A stretch of DNA of 34,962 nt. It comes from Sphingomonadales bacterium (lineage in GTDB: Bacteria > Bacteroidota > Bacteroidia > Chitinophagales > Chitinophagaceae). Both the position numbers and the translations under genes were made by a program. Each line of letters opens with the position of its first letter. Position 1 is the first letter of the stretch. Below, piece after piece: positions 1 through 9,155 of the stretch. Below the pieces are notes generated by a model that did no database searches, was not told the origin of the DNA, and worked only from the letters and a program-made list of their open reading frames with translations. The stretch lies in the NCBI GenBank assembly GCA_016872195.1, contig VHAT01000021.1:1-34962 (forward strand). Reading direction: 5' to 3'.

Positions 1-220
1 CCTTATTAAGCGTTGCCTCAAAATCGTCCGTAAAAAACTTGCACTGTACTTCGAGCGTACGGGCACTACTATTTTGGTGCAGTTCGGTGACACTGACATG
101 AAAAGGATGTGCGAAGGCCAATCGATCGATCGCCACGTTATCCGCGGCCACGCGACCCACTCCGTGTAAAACCAACGCCTGCATCCCTAACCATAGAAAA
201 AGTGATACGACCGTTTGCAT
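1..220 (-). CDS. DUF6702-type exported protein, 3' end outside window
   Basis: Reading leftwards from the ATG at 218-220, the frame is open to the window edge, giving 73 codons without a stop. The first 26 or so residues form a hydrophobic signal-peptide-like segment. After it come HPFHVSVTEL and LEVQCKFFTDDFEATL, which resemble the conserved start of the DUF6702 family of Bacteroidota. The family has no established function. It is often found next to a HupE/UreJ-like protein and an M1 peptidase, which is the arrangement here, although this gene is divergent from them. The C-terminal part lies beyond position 1, so length and integrity cannot be judged. Confidence 0.72.
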   Translation of the reverse strand, partial: MQTVVSLFLWLGMQALVLHGVGRVAADNVAIDRLAFAHPFHVSVTELHQNSSARTLEVQCKFFTDDFEATLNK

Positions 221-305
221 AAATTATTTTCTGTTCACAAAACTCTGCATTATTTTCAAGTTTCGCGCAGATACGAAAATTAATTTGACCCTACTTTAAT
301 TTCAG

Positions 306-896
306 ATGCAGGCCATGGAAACGCTGCAGTTTTATTTTCCTATCGGTTGGGAGCATATCCTCAGTTGGGATGCCCTCGACCACCAGGCCTTTTTGGCTGC
401 CATGGGAGCTTGCTTTCTGCTTTCGGATTGGAAAAAACTATTGATGGTCATTACCGCTTTTACGGTAGGCCACTCCCTGACCTTAGCGCTGAGCGTCCTT
501 TCTGTTTTGAGCGTAAATAGTAAGTGGGTCGAACTGCTGATCCCCGTTACGATCGCTTTGACGGCTTTGCAACAGTGGTGGGGGCGATCGTTAGACCGAA
601 GTAAGACCCTCCTGCTGTACAGCTCGGCCTTGCTTTTCGGCTTTATTCACGGAATGGGATTTGCGAATAATATCCGCTTTATGCTCGCCCAAGATCAATC
701 CCTCGGGTGGGGTTTATTAGGCTTTAACCTGGGTTTGGAGGCCGGGCAGCTCGTATTTATGACCCTCTTTTTACTATTGGCACAGGGGGTGGTCCGGGGG
801 TTAACGCTAGAAAGACAAAAATGGACCCAATCCGTGGCATTAATTACCTTTGGACTATCTATATATATGATCGCTCAACGTATTGATTTTTTTTAA
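306..896 (+). CDS. HupE/UreJ-like integral membrane protein
   Basis: The 196-residue product is almost entirely hydrophobic, with about six likely membrane helices. It carries the family's signature pieces: WDALDHQAF near the N-terminus, GHSLTLALSV in the second helix region and GFIHGMGFA in the middle. These His/Asp-containing helix motifs are typical of the HupE/UreJ family, whose members are proposed nickel or metal transporters. The Bacteroidota subgroup is not biochemically defined, so the substrate is unknown. A second in-frame ATG at 315 could be the true start. It is followed 12 bp later by the M1 peptidase gene on the same strand, so the two are probably cotranscribed. Confidence 0.82.
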   Translation: MQAMETLQFYFPIGWEHILSWDALDHQAFLAAMGACFLLSDWKKLLMVITAFTVGHSLTLALSVLSVLSVNSKWVELLIPVTIALTALQQWWGRSLDRSKTLLLYSSALLFGFIHGMGFANNIRFMLAQDQSLGWGLLGFNLGLEAGQLVFMTLFLLLAQGVVRGLTLERQKWTQSVALITFGLSIYMIAQRIDFF

Positions 897-908
897 AACC
901 ACTCGATA

Positions 909-3296
909 ATGAAATCTACTTTTCTTGTAATGCTGGTATTGATGACAAACATGCTGTTTGCTCAAAATATCCAAAACAATCCTAACAGTAATCATGGTAA
1001 CAAATTTGAGCAGTTGGGCACCACGTTTCCAACGCCCAACGAATACCGTACGGCCAGCGGTGCACCCGGGCCTCGTTATTGGCAGCAGCGATGCGACTAC
1101 GATATTCGCTGCGAATTAGATGAGAAGAATCTCATGCTCAAAGGAGCGGAGACCGTAACGTATTTTAACAATTCTCCCGATGTATTGACCTACCTGTGGC
1201 TGCAGCTCGACGAAAATGAGCATAGTTCGGTCAACAACGCCAATTATCAAGACAGCGATCCAATGAGTCGCCAGCTAAGCGTACAGCAGCTTCAACAAAT
1301 GGAAGAGAATAAAGGCGATAACGGTTATGGATTTCAGATCCGTAAGTTAACAGACGCCTTAGGCAAGCCCCTGCGTTATACCATTAACAAGACCATGATG
1401 CGCGTAGAGCTTCCTACCCCGCTCAAACCCGGTCAACGTTTTGTATTTATGCTCAACTGGGATTATAAGATCTCAAACCGCATGACCATTGGAGGACGCG
1501 GCGGTTATGAATACTTTTCCGAAGATGGCAATTATCTCTTTACCATGACGCAGTGGTATCCCCGCCTCTGTGTATACAGTGATTTTAAAGGCTGGCAAAA
1601 TCAGCAATTTACCGGACGGGGAGAATTTGCACTGACCTTCGGTAATTTTCGCGTGCAAATGACCGTGCCCGCCGACCACGTCGTCCTTTCAACGGGTGAG
1701 TGTCAGAACTACCCAATGGTACTTACTCCGGCTCAACAAGCCCGCTGGAAACAAGCCCAGACAGCGAAAGAACCCATCGAGATCGTAACGCTCGACGAGG
1801 CAAAAGCAGCAGAGAAAAAAAAGCTGACCACCAAAAAAACCTGGATCTACAAAGCTGATAATGTTCGGGATTTTGCCTGGACCTCCTCCAGAAAATTTGT
1901 TTGGGATGCCATGCCCATTTATGTAGAAGGAAAAAAAGTAATGTGCATGAGTGGTTACGGTAAAGAAGCCTATGGCCTCTATCGCCCCTACTCTACCAAG
2001 GCCGTGGCCCACACGATCAAGACTTACTCCGACTTTACCATTCCATATCCTTACCCTGTGGCCCAGAGTATCGAAGCGTCGAATGGCATGGAATACCCCA
2101 TGATCTGCTTCAACTATGGTAGAACAGAAAAAGACGGCACCTATAGCGAGAGTACCAAGAACGGAATGCTCGGCGTGATCATTCATGAGGTAGGTCATAA
2201 TTTCTTTCCCATGATCATCAATAGTGATGAAAGACAATGGAGCTGGATGGACGAAGGACTGAACACCTTCGTAGAATACCTTGCCGAAGAGTTGTGGGAT
2301 AATAAATTTCCCAGCCGTAGAGGTCCTGCTGCTTACATTACAGATTATATGAAGCTCCCCAAGGATCAGCTGGAGCCGATTATGACCAACAGTCACAATA
2401 TTGTTCAATTCGGCCCCAATGCCTACTCTAAGCCCGCCACCGGATTGAATATTTTACGAGAGACCATTATGGGTCGTGAATTATTCGATTATGCCTTTAA
2501 GGAATACGCCAGAAGATGGGCCTTCAAACATCCCGAGCCAGCCGATCTTTTCCGTACGCTCGAAGATGCAAGCGGCGAAGACCTAGATTGGTTCTGGAGG
2601 GGTTGGTTCTACAGCACCGAAGCCTGTGACATTTCGCTCGATACCGTAAAATATGCGGTAGCCGATACCAGTATGGCCAATGTTGGGACGGCTCGCACTA
2701 CGACCATGCGCCGCAGTGCCGACAAGCCCTTGGTCAATACTTTCGAAGATATTTCTAAGATCAGAAACCGCACCGACTCAACGATCGTATTTGCTACCGA
2801 TGCCGATACGACTCTTCGTGATTTTTACTGGCGCTATGCCAGAGGACTGGAGCCCTATGACACCAGCCGCCGGGAGATCACCATGGGTGGAGGCGCTCCG
2901 GAACAACTGACCCAGGAAGAAAAAAATAGATACGCCAACCTGCATCAATATGAGCTTACTTTCTCGAACAAGGGAGGATTGGTCATGCCCATTATCATAG
3001 AGTGGACCTTCAAAGATGGTAGCAAGGAAACAGAAAAGATACCCGCACAAGTATGGCGTCTCAATGAAAAGAAGGTCGTCAAATCGTTTGTAAAAGAAAA
3101 AGAAGTCGCTTCTATCAAGCTCGATCCATTGCGGGAAACAGCCGATATAGATGAGAGTAACAATAGTTGGCGCACACTTTCCGCTCCTTCTCGCTTTACT
3201 ATCTTTAAGCAAGGACAAAGCGGCGGAAGACGTTCCGGAGGCGGCCAGGCCGGCAATCCTATGCAACGTGCCCAAGAGGCCAAAAAGGGATTCTAA
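909..3296 (+). CDS. Secreted M1 family zinc metallopeptidase
   Basis: The 795-residue protein starts with a signal peptide ending near LFAQ at residue 19. The zinc site is intact: HEVGH at residues 426-430 and the third ligand Glu449 in WMDEGLNTF, exactly 18 residues after the second His, as in gluzincins of family M1. SNGMEYPM, upstream of the zinc site, corresponds to the GAMEN-type substrate-binding strand. The C-terminal part resembles the extra domain of Bacteroidota M1 peptidases and ends in a Gly/Arg-rich tail. It probably acts in the periplasm or at the cell surface on peptides; the exact specificity cannot be read. It follows the HupE-like gene by 12 bp. Confidence 0.9.
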   Translation: MKSTFLVMLVLMTNMLFAQNIQNNPNSNHGNKFEQLGTTFPTPNEYRTASGAPGPRYWQQRCDYDIRCELDEKNLMLKGAETVTYFNNSPDVLTYLWLQLDENEHSSVNNANYQDSDPMSRQLSVQQLQQMEENKGDNGYGFQIRKLTDALGKPLRYTINKTMMRVELPTPLKPGQRFVFMLNWDYKISNRMTIGGRGGYEYFSEDGNYLFTMTQWYPRLCVYSDFKGWQNQQFTGRGEFALTFGNFRVQMTVPADHVVLSTGECQNYPMVLTPAQQARWKQAQTAKEPIEIVTLDEAKAAEKKKLTTKKTWIYKADNVRDFAWTSSRKFVWDAMPIYVEGKKVMCMSGYGKEAYGLYRPYSTKAVAHTIKTYSDFTIPYPYPVAQSIEASNGMEYPMICFNYGRTEKDGTYSESTKNGMLGVIIHEVGHNFFPMIINSDERQWSWMDEGLNTFVEYLAEELWDNKFPSRRGPAAYITDYMKLPKDQLEPIMTNSHNIVQFGPNAYSKPATGLNILRETIMGRELFDYAFKEYARRWAFKHPEPADLFRTLEDASGEDLDWFWRGWFYSTEACDISLDTVKYAVADTSMANVGTARTTTMRRSADKPLVNTFEDISKIRNRTDSTIVFATDADTTLRDFYWRYARGLEPYDTSRREITMGGGAPEQLTQEEKNRYANLHQYELTFSNKGGLVMPIIIEWTFKDGSKETEKIPAQVWRLNEKKVVKSFVKEKEVASIKLDPLRETADIDESNNSWRTLSAPSRFTIFKQGQSGGRRSGGGQAGNPMQRAQEAKKGF

Positions 3297-3342
3297 AAAA
3301 TAAAGATTCCAAACAATAGGTAAGAGGAAGACGAGGTGACGG

Positions 3343-3903
3343 TTAGCGTTCTTTGATAACCGCCGCCTTCTCTTCCTCTTTTTTTAGCTTGTTCATTACA
3401 TAGTGCTCCTGTGACAATAATTTTCCGGTACGCGGATCATAATACCTGAAAACCCCGTGTCGTATGGAGACTCCTTCGTTCTTTACCACCAGGTCTGCAA
3501 CTTTCTTATCCAGATCTTTCAAGTCGTACACGGCTACCGTGTCATAGGCCCGTAAGGGATCCATGGCCCACCAGTTCTCTTCGCGGACCAATCCACCGAA
3601 ATAAGAAAAGTAAAGTTGACGTCCATGCAGCTTTCCCCACCGATAATTTTCTTCGGCGATCTTGACCCCCTCTTGAGAGAACCGCTTCCAAATACCTTCT
3701 CGTAGGTCTTCTACATAATGACCCTCCTCCTCGTATCCTCTTTCACCACGCAGTTCGGGAACGGATAGTACCCAGGGACCCTGCTTTTTACCACTCCTGT
3801 CTACCCGGTTAAGGGTATCGCCTCGCGGGGATACTATAAAATCTTTCCACTGCGCAGAAAGCGGCAGGGAAGAAACCAGTAAAATCAAAAGAAATGATCG
3901 CAT
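3343..3903 (-). CDS. MORN-repeat / YwqK-like exported protein
   Basis: The start was set at the ATG at 3901-3903. It gives 186 residues with a compact signal peptide (MRSFLLILLVSSLPLSAQ). A longer upstream reading would run into the divergent promoter region and has no export signal at its start. The body has short Gly-Tyr/Trp-rich units such as GPWVLSVPE, GHYVEDLREGIWKRF and ENYRWGKLHGRQLYFSYFGG, the pattern of MORN-variant repeats in proteins annotated as YwqK-like. It ends in a charged Lys/Glu tail. The family name comes from an antitoxin annotation, but no toxin partner is present here, so only a scaffold or surface role is suggested. The gene is convergent with the M1 peptidase and divergent from the BNR protein. 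Confidence 0.6.
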   Translation of the reverse strand: MRSFLLILLVSSLPLSAQWKDFIVSPRGDTLNRVDRSGKKQGPWVLSVPELRGERGYEEEGHYVEDLREGIWKRFSQEGVKIAEENYRWGKLHGRQLYFSYFGGLVREENWWAMDPLRAYDTVAVYDLKDLDKKVADLVVKNEGVSIRHGVFRYYDPRTGKLLSQEHYVMNKLKKEEEKAAVIKER

Positions 3904-3949
3904 TTTTGTAAGTTTGATATATATGTACTCTTGCCAAAAAATTCCTGCT

Positions 3950-6490
3950 ATGCAAGTTAAATCATCTGCTTTGCTCCGCCTGTCCCTGGCTCTTCTCCTC
4001 AGTTTACCCCTCTTCCCCCTTTTGGCGCAAGTTGCGCAGACCTCGGGGGTCGACAGGTTGCGTTCACTGGGGGAGCGAAAATCTCTTTTTGGCGATAGCT
4101 TACTGAGCAAGATTTCTTTCCGCTCCATCGGCCCTTCGATCATGAGTGGGCGGGTGGTCGATGTGGAAGCCAATCCCAATGACCCTACTGAATTCTATGT
4201 AGCCTACGCCACCGGTGGGCTTTGGCACACGGTCAATAACGGCCAAAGTTTTACGCCTATTATGGATAGCCTCGATATTCTTTTTTTAGGCGATATCGCG
4301 ATCAATTGGAACAGCAGCCCTCGTATGATCTGGGCGGGCACCGGAGAGGCCAATAGCAGTCGCTCTTCTTACGCTGGAACAGGCATCTATCTTTCGACCG
4401 ATAATGGAAAAAATTGGGCCTACCGCGGGCTCCCCGAATCACATCATATTGGCGATATCGAATTGCACCCTAGTGATCCCAAGACCGCCTGGGTAGCCGT
4501 ACTCGGACATCTCTATACAGACAATAACGAGAGAGGCGTTTACAAAACCACCGATGGCGGCATCACCTGGCAGCAATCTCTTTTTGTGAACGCCCAAACT
4601 GGCTGTGTAGACCTGGCCCTGGACCCCACTAATTCCAACCGCTTACTTGCGGCTATGTGGCAGAAGAACAGAAAGGCCTGGAAATTTGAAGAAAGCGGTC
4701 CCTCTAGCGGAATCTATGGCAGCACGGATGGTGGAGCCACTTGGCAAAAAGTTTCCGGAGAAGGAAGCGGCTTTCCGCAAGGCAATAAAATAGGCCGTAT
4801 TGGAGTTTGCTATTTTCCGGGTAACCCGCAGATCGCCTATGCGATCGTCGACAATAACACTCCCTTACCTGCTAAAAGTTCAAGCACCGATTCTTCGTAC
4901 AGCAAAGAAGACTTTCGGGCGCTGAACACTGCCCAATTTGCAGCCCTTGATAATGGGAAACTGGAAAGCTTTTTAAGAAAGAATCGCTTTCCAAGACAAA
5001 ATAGTGTAGCGCAGATCAAAGAAAAAGTGGCAGCCGGCCACTATGCACCTACCGTGTTATGGGATTGGCTGGATAGTGATGATGGATTTCAGAACAACGA
5101 AATTCCCGGATGCGAAGTATACCGAAGTGATGACGGAGGCCTACATTGGAAAAAAACCCACGAAAAGCCCATCGGCATCTTCAATACCTACGGATATTAT
5201 TTTGCCAAGATCTACACTTCTTATCAAAGCCCCGACAAGGTCTTTATACTGGGCTTTAGCGCACAGGTATCTACCAATGGGGGCAAGTCCTTTACCAACA
5301 TGGATAAAGGAAACGTGCATGCCGATCACCATGCCCTATGGGTCAACCCAAAACGAGACAGTCATATTATCAACGGGAATGATGGCGGGGTCAATATTAG
5401 CTATGATAACGGCGACAATTGGTTCAAGGCAAATACCCCGGCCGTAGGACAGTACTATGCCATTACCACGGACGATGCCAAGCCCTATAATGTATACGGC
5501 GGATTACAGGACAATGGAAGCTGGTGGGGTCCCGCTACCCACAAAGAAGATATTGGCTGGATCGATAATGGCCAGTATGGATTTAAAATGATAAACGGCG
5601 GAGACGGTATGCAAGCTCAAGTAGACAGAAGAGACAACAATACGATCTACTCCGGATCGCAGTTTGGTGTGTACGCGCGCTATCAAAAAGACAGATCCGG
5701 TACTGCAAAGAGCATTCGTCCACAACATCAGTTGGGAGAAAAGCCCTTGCGCTTTAACTGGCAAACCCCCATTATGCTCAGCCGACACAACCAGGATATT
5801 CTTTATTACGGGGCTAATCGAGTGTATCGTTCTCTAAACAGAGGAGATAGTCTTGTATTGGTCAGCGGCGATTTGACCAAAGGCGGAATACCCGGCAATG
5901 TACCCTATGGAACCATCACTACTATCGATGAATCACCGCTTCGCTTTGGACTGCTTTACACCGGTTCCGATGATGGGAACCTACACCGCTCAGAAGATGG
6001 TGGCTATACCTGGATCCCCTTGCATCGCATCGGAACGGCAGACAAGAGTAAGAGTCCCAAAACAGGATCCATACCTTCTGGTCTCGATACCCGACAACTT
6101 TGGGTCAGCCGTGTGGTGGCTTCGCAACATAACGAGAACCGCGTCTATGTAACCTTAAATGGATATCGATCCGATAATTTTGAACCCTTCGTTTATGTCA
6201 GCGAAGACAAGGGACTAAGCTGGCAGCCCATTGCCGGGAACTTACCCCTTGAATCCGTCAATGTGATCAGGGAAGATCCCAAAAATCCGGATCTGCTCTA
6301 TGTGGGAACAGACGGGGGGCTGTATGTAAGTTTTGACAGAGGAAAAACCTATAAGGCCTGGCAAACCGGAATGCCCCGCTCGGTACCGGTACATGACATT
6401 GCCATTCAGCAAAGAGACAACGAGATCGTGATCGGAACCCACGGACGTAGTTTGTACGTAGGCAAATTAGATAAGCTGCAAAAAAATTAA
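3950..6490 (+). CDS. Secreted BNR/sortilin-like beta-propeller protein
   Basis: The ATG at 3950 gives 846 residues beginning with a good signal peptide (MQVKSSALLRLSLALLLSL..., ending near LLAQ). At least nine Asp-box (BNR) units are visible, including STDNGKNW, TTDGGITW, STDGGATW, RSDDGGLHW, STNGGKSF, SYDNGDNW, RSEDGGYTW and SEDKGLSW. This is the pattern of the large VPS10/sortilin-like propellers often labelled 'glycosyl hydrolase' in Bacteroidota. No glycosidase active site can be pointed to, so enzymatic activity should not be assumed. A possible promoter lies at 3905-3933 (TTTG, 17 bp, TACTCTTG with one mismatch). The last four bases overlap convergently with the stop of aroQ. Confidence 0.82.
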   Translation: MQVKSSALLRLSLALLLSLPLFPLLAQVAQTSGVDRLRSLGERKSLFGDSLLSKISFRSIGPSIMSGRVVDVEANPNDPTEFYVAYATGGLWHTVNNGQSFTPIMDSLDILFLGDIAINWNSSPRMIWAGTGEANSSRSSYAGTGIYLSTDNGKNWAYRGLPESHHIGDIELHPSDPKTAWVAVLGHLYTDNNERGVYKTTDGGITWQQSLFVNAQTGCVDLALDPTNSNRLLAAMWQKNRKAWKFEESGPSSGIYGSTDGGATWQKVSGEGSGFPQGNKIGRIGVCYFPGNPQIAYAIVDNNTPLPAKSSSTDSSYSKEDFRALNTAQFAALDNGKLESFLRKNRFPRQNSVAQIKEKVAAGHYAPTVLWDWLDSDDGFQNNEIPGCEVYRSDDGGLHWKKTHEKPIGIFNTYGYYFAKIYTSYQSPDKVFILGFSAQVSTNGGKSFTNMDKGNVHADHHALWVNPKRDSHIINGNDGGVNISYDNGDNWFKANTPAVGQYYAITTDDAKPYNVYGGLQDNGSWWGPATHKEDIGWIDNGQYGFKMINGGDGMQAQVDRRDNNTIYSGSQFGVYARYQKDRSGTAKSIRPQHQLGEKPLRFNWQTPIMLSRHNQDILYYGANRVYRSLNRGDSLVLVSGDLTKGGIPGNVPYGTITTIDESPLRFGLLYTGSDDGNLHRSEDGGYTWIPLHRIGTADKSKSPKTGSIPSGLDTRQLWVSRVVASQHNENRVYVTLNGYRSDNFEPFVYVSEDKGLSWQPIAGNLPLESVNVIREDPKNPDLLYVGTDGGLYVSFDRGKTYKAWQTGMPRSVPVHDIAIQQRDNEIVIGTHGRSLYVGKLDKLQKN

Positions 6491-6909
6491 GCGCGGCGCA
6501 TCAACCATTGCAAGGCCAGGGCATAGCCCTCTAGCCCTAATCCGCAAATGGTGCCAACCGCTTTGGGACTCACAAAAGATTGGCGGCGAAATTCTTCGCG
6601 GGCATGTACATTAGAAATGTGTACCTCCACAACCGGGGCCTTGATAGCCGCTACGGCATCGCCAATAGCCACCGAGGTATGCGTATATCCTCCGGGATTC
6701 AAAATGATCCCATCGGAAGAAAAACCTGCTCGTTGTATCTCGTTGATCAGCTTTCCCTCTACATTACTTTGATAATATTCAATGGTAATGTTGGGAAATC
6801 GCTCTTGGAGCGAGCGAAGAAAATCATCAAACGAAACGGCACCGTAAAGTTCCGGCTCACGCTTGCCCAACAGATTCAAATTAGGCCCGTTGATAATGGA
6901 GACCTTCAT
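6487..6909 (-). CDS. aroQ: Type II 3-dehydroquinate dehydratase
   Basis: The 140-residue product matches the usual 140-150 length of type II dehydroquinases, which convert 3-dehydroquinate to 3-dehydroshikimate in the shikimate pathway. Diagnostic segments are all present: NGPNLNLLGKREPELYG at the N-terminus with the Arg/Tyr of the flexible lid, YQSNVEGKLINEIQ, the GIILNPGGYTHTSVAI substrate loop, and EVHISNVHAREEFR with the catalytic His. It starts 2 bp after the end of carA on the same strand, so the two are very likely cotranscribed. The stop overlaps the stop of the convergent BNR gene by four bases, leaving no room for a separate terminator. Confidence 0.95.
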   Translation of the reverse strand: MKVSIINGPNLNLLGKREPELYGAVSFDDFLRSLQERFPNITIEYYQSNVEGKLINEIQRAGFSSDGIILNPGGYTHTSVAIGDAVAAIKAPVVEVHISNVHAREEFRRQSFVSPKAVGTICGLGLEGYALALQWLMRRA

Positions 6910-6911
6910 AC

Positions 6912-8018
6912 TTAATTTTTAGAGGTCTTTATCATATCTATAAATTGATCAAACAAGTAACGACTGTCGTGCGGACCCGGTGTTGCTTCGGGATGATACT
7001 GCACGGAGAAGGCAGGTTTCCCTTTTACCCGAATACCCTCAATGGAATGATCATTCAAATTGACATGGGTTACCTGGATATGATCGGCTTTCTTGACCGC
7101 ATCGGGGTCAACCCCAAAACCATGATTTTGTGTGGTGATCTCGGAGCGTCCTGTCTCGAGATTTTTGACCGGATGATTGAGACCGCGATGTCCGTGATGC
7201 ATCTTAAAAGTAGGGATATCGTTGGCGAGTGCCAACAACTGATGACCCAAACAGATACCAAAGAGTGGCTTACCTTCTTTCATCACTTCTTTGACCAGGG
7301 AGACTGCATAGTCCATGGGAGACGGATCGCCCGGCCCGTTGGAGATAAAATACCCATGTGGATCAAATTGCTTTACTTCTTGCAAAGGGGTACGAGCTGG
7401 AAAGACCCGGACATAGGCCCCACGATCTACCATACACTGCAAGATATTTCTTTTGACCCCGTAGTCCATAACAGCGATCCGAATATCCGATGCGCTATTC
7501 CCCATTTCATAGGCGGCATGGGTACTGACCTTCGAAGCCAATTCCAGTCCATCCATATTGGGAACCTGTGCCAATTGCTTTTTGAGAGCGGCCACATCAT
7601 CGGTCTCAGACGAAATGATACAGTTCATAGCCCCCTTGGTCCGAATATGAGCCACCAGTGAACGCGTGTCCACTCCTTGGATCGATACCATACCACTTTG
7701 TTGCAAGTAATCTTGTAGCGAAGCGGCCGCCTGACGTCTCGAATAGAGCGGCTCGAGATTGCGGCCGATCAATCCACTGATCTTGATGCTGTCAGATTCT
7801 ACATCTAGATCCTTTACGCCATAGTTTCCGATATGCGCAGTGTTCATGATCAAGATTTGTCCAAAATAACTGGGGTCGGTAAACACCTCTTGATAACCGG
7901 TCATCCCGGTATTGAAGCAGATCTCTCCGGTAGTCGTGCCCAGGGCCCCAAAGGCCTGACCCTGATGAACCGACCCGTCAGCAAGTACTAACACAGCGGA
8001 AGAAGTAGATAAAGGCAT
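6912..8018 (-). CDS. carA: Carbamoyl-phosphate synthase small (glutaminase) subunit
   Basis: The 368-residue protein has the N-terminal CPSase small-subunit domain (TGEICFNTGMTGYQEV) followed by a class I glutamine amidotransferase domain. The nucleophile Cys sits in FGICLGHQLLALA around residue 255, and the catalytic His/Glu pair is in QYHPEATPGPHDS. It supplies ammonia from glutamine to CarB for carbamoyl phosphate, feeding arginine and pyrimidine synthesis. The large subunit gene carB is not in the window. aroQ follows after 2 bp. A plausible own promoter lies upstream at 8050-8083. Confidence 0.95.
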   Translation of the reverse strand: MPLSTSSAVLVLADGSVHQGQAFGALGTTTGEICFNTGMTGYQEVFTDPSYFGQILIMNTAHIGNYGVKDLDVESDSIKISGLIGRNLEPLYSRRQAAASLQDYLQQSGMVSIQGVDTRSLVAHIRTKGAMNCIISSETDDVAALKKQLAQVPNMDGLELASKVSTHAAYEMGNSASDIRIAVMDYGVKRNILQCMVDRGAYVRVFPARTPLQEVKQFDPHGYFISNGPGDPSPMDYAVSLVKEVMKEGKPLFGICLGHQLLALANDIPTFKMHHGHRGLNHPVKNLETGRSEITTQNHGFGVDPDAVKKADHIQVTHVNLNDHSIEGIRVKGKPAFSVQYHPEATPGPHDSRYLFDQFIDMIKTSKN

Positions 8019-8049
8019 AGGGTGAAATTAGCGGTAAAAACAAATTGCG

Positions 8050-8083
8050 CAAAAATAACCCCTTTACGGGGCTGTACGATCAA
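8050..8083 (-). promoter_or_regulatory. Putative Bacteroidota-type promoter of carA
   Basis: On the minus strand TATTTTTG (8050-8057) matches the TAnnTTTG -7 element, with TTG 23 bp upstream (8081-8083), the upper limit of the usual spacing. Transcription would begin near 8045, about 27 bases before the carA ATG. The site overlaps the weak terminator of the upstream aguA gene. A-rich context makes chance matches possible. Confidence 0.4.
8051..8073 (-). terminator. Weak intrinsic terminator after aguA
   Basis: On the minus strand AGCCCC-gtaaa-GGGGTT (8057-8073; four GC pairs plus a G-U and an A-U pair) is followed by a short T run (ATTTTT). It lies 24 bp past the aguA stop codon. The stem is short, so read-through into carA is possible. 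Confidence 0.4.
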
Positions 8084-8096
8084 AGATGTACACAAA

Positions 8097-9155
8097 TTAT
8101 ACCAAGGGCTCTTGCTGACTCAGACAATGAAAACTCCCTAATCCCCAGATGATATCGACCGAGTCGATACCCACTACCTCGCGCCCGGGAAAACATTGCT
8201 CGATGATCCGCAAGGCGATCTCATCTTGCTTACAATGGAATACAGGCACGATCACCGACCGGTTGGCAATGTAAAAATTAGCATAAGAACAAGGAAGTCG
8301 CTGGTCTTCGTAATGGAGCGCCGTGGGCATGGGCAACTCTACAACGGTTAGCGAGCGATTACCGGTTAATCGCATGGCCTTTAACTGACGAAGATTGGTT
8401 TGTAAGCGTTCGTAGTTTTCTTCTGAACGATCGGATTCTACTGTGGTCAGTACCGTATCGACATTCACAAAACGAACCGTATCATCAATATGACCATCGG
8501 TATCGTCCCCAACAATGCCCTCGTCTACCCAAAGGATCTGCTCCACTCCATAATAGTTACGTAAATAATTTTCGATCTGCTCTTGATTCAGCTGCGGATT
8601 ACGGTTGGGATTTAATAGACAAGCCGTGGATGTTAGTAAGGCCCCCGCCCCGTTGAATTCAACACTTCCGCCTTCCATGACGATCCCGGGATGCCATACC
8701 GGTAAAGAATAGTGCTCGGCAATACGCGTAGGGATAACATCATCGAGATCGTAGGGCGGGTATTTATTTCCCCAGGCATTATAGCCCCAATCGACGATCC
8801 CTTTTTTTTGCGCGGCATTCGGATTGATCAAAAAGGCAGGACCATGATCACGACACCAGGCATCGTTGGTGGGATGCAAAAAGAACTCCACTCTCGAAAG
8901 ATCCACATCAAAACGAAGCAGCCAATCAGTGGCTTGCTGTTGCATGAGCTGATCGACCACATTGATCCTGACAAGTTCGCCCTTGGTCAGTTCCTTGATA
9001 AACTTCACATAGCTCGGATAGATCGAATTGATCTTGCCTGGCCAAGACGCTTCCTTGTGCGGCCAGCTGAGCCAGGTGGCCACATGGGGTGCGAATTCGG
9101 CCGGAAAATAATACCCCAGCTCCTTGGGTGTATGCAGATCAGTTTTCATCGACAT
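8097..9155 (-). CDS. aguA: Agmatine deiminase
   Basis: The 352-residue protein belongs to the peptidyl-arginine-deiminase-like family that converts agmatine to N-carbamoylputrescine. Visible active-site segments are WCRDHGP around residue 98, MEGGSVEFNG, GDDTDGHIDD with the catalytic His and Asp, and GLGSFHCLSQQEP with the nucleophile Cys344 eight residues from the end. Two starts are possible, ATG at 9153-9155 or at 9147-9149. Both overlap the end of aguB by 11-17 bp, pointing to translational coupling. Together with aguB it makes putrescine from agmatine; the arginine decarboxylase that would supply agmatine is not in the window. Confidence 0.9.
   Translation of the reverse strand: MSMKTDLHTPKELGYYFPAEFAPHVATWLSWPHKEASWPGKINSIYPSYVKFIKELTKGELVRINVVDQLMQQQATDWLLRFDVDLSRVEFFLHPTNDAWCRDHGPAFLINPNAAQKKGIVDWGYNAWGNKYPPYDLDDVIPTRIAEHYSLPVWHPGIVMEGGSVEFNGAGALLTSTACLLNPNRNPQLNQEQIENYLRNYYGVEQILWVDEGIVGDDTDGHIDDTVRFVNVDTVLTTVESDRSEENYERLQTNLRQLKAMRLTGNRSLTVVELPMPTALHYEDQRLPCSYANFYIANRSVIVPVFHCKQDEIALRIIEQCFPGREVVGIDSVDIIWGLGSFHCLSQQEPLV

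Noticed and set aside
1689-2408. 239-codon minus-strand frame inside the M1 peptidase gene
   Set aside because: It lies wholly opposite a well-supported gene with an intact zinc site, and its translation has no recognisable domain; a codon-bias shadow.
3343-3903. YwqK-like gene as half of a toxin-antitoxin pair
   Set aside because: The product is exported, it stands alone, and neither neighbour resembles a toxin; the family label is not evidence of that role.
3904-4179. N-terminal extension of the YwqK-like protein to 278 residues
   Set aside because: It would overlap the start of the divergent BNR gene and would put the obvious signal peptide in the middle of the protein.
3914-6490. BNR protein as an active glycoside hydrolase
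   Set aside because: Asp-box repeats alone define a propeller fold; no catalytic acid pair characteristic of a sialidase or other glycosidase could be identified.
6945-7661. 238-codon plus-strand frame opposite carA
   Set aside because: Fully antisense to carA; no domain and no promoter or start context.
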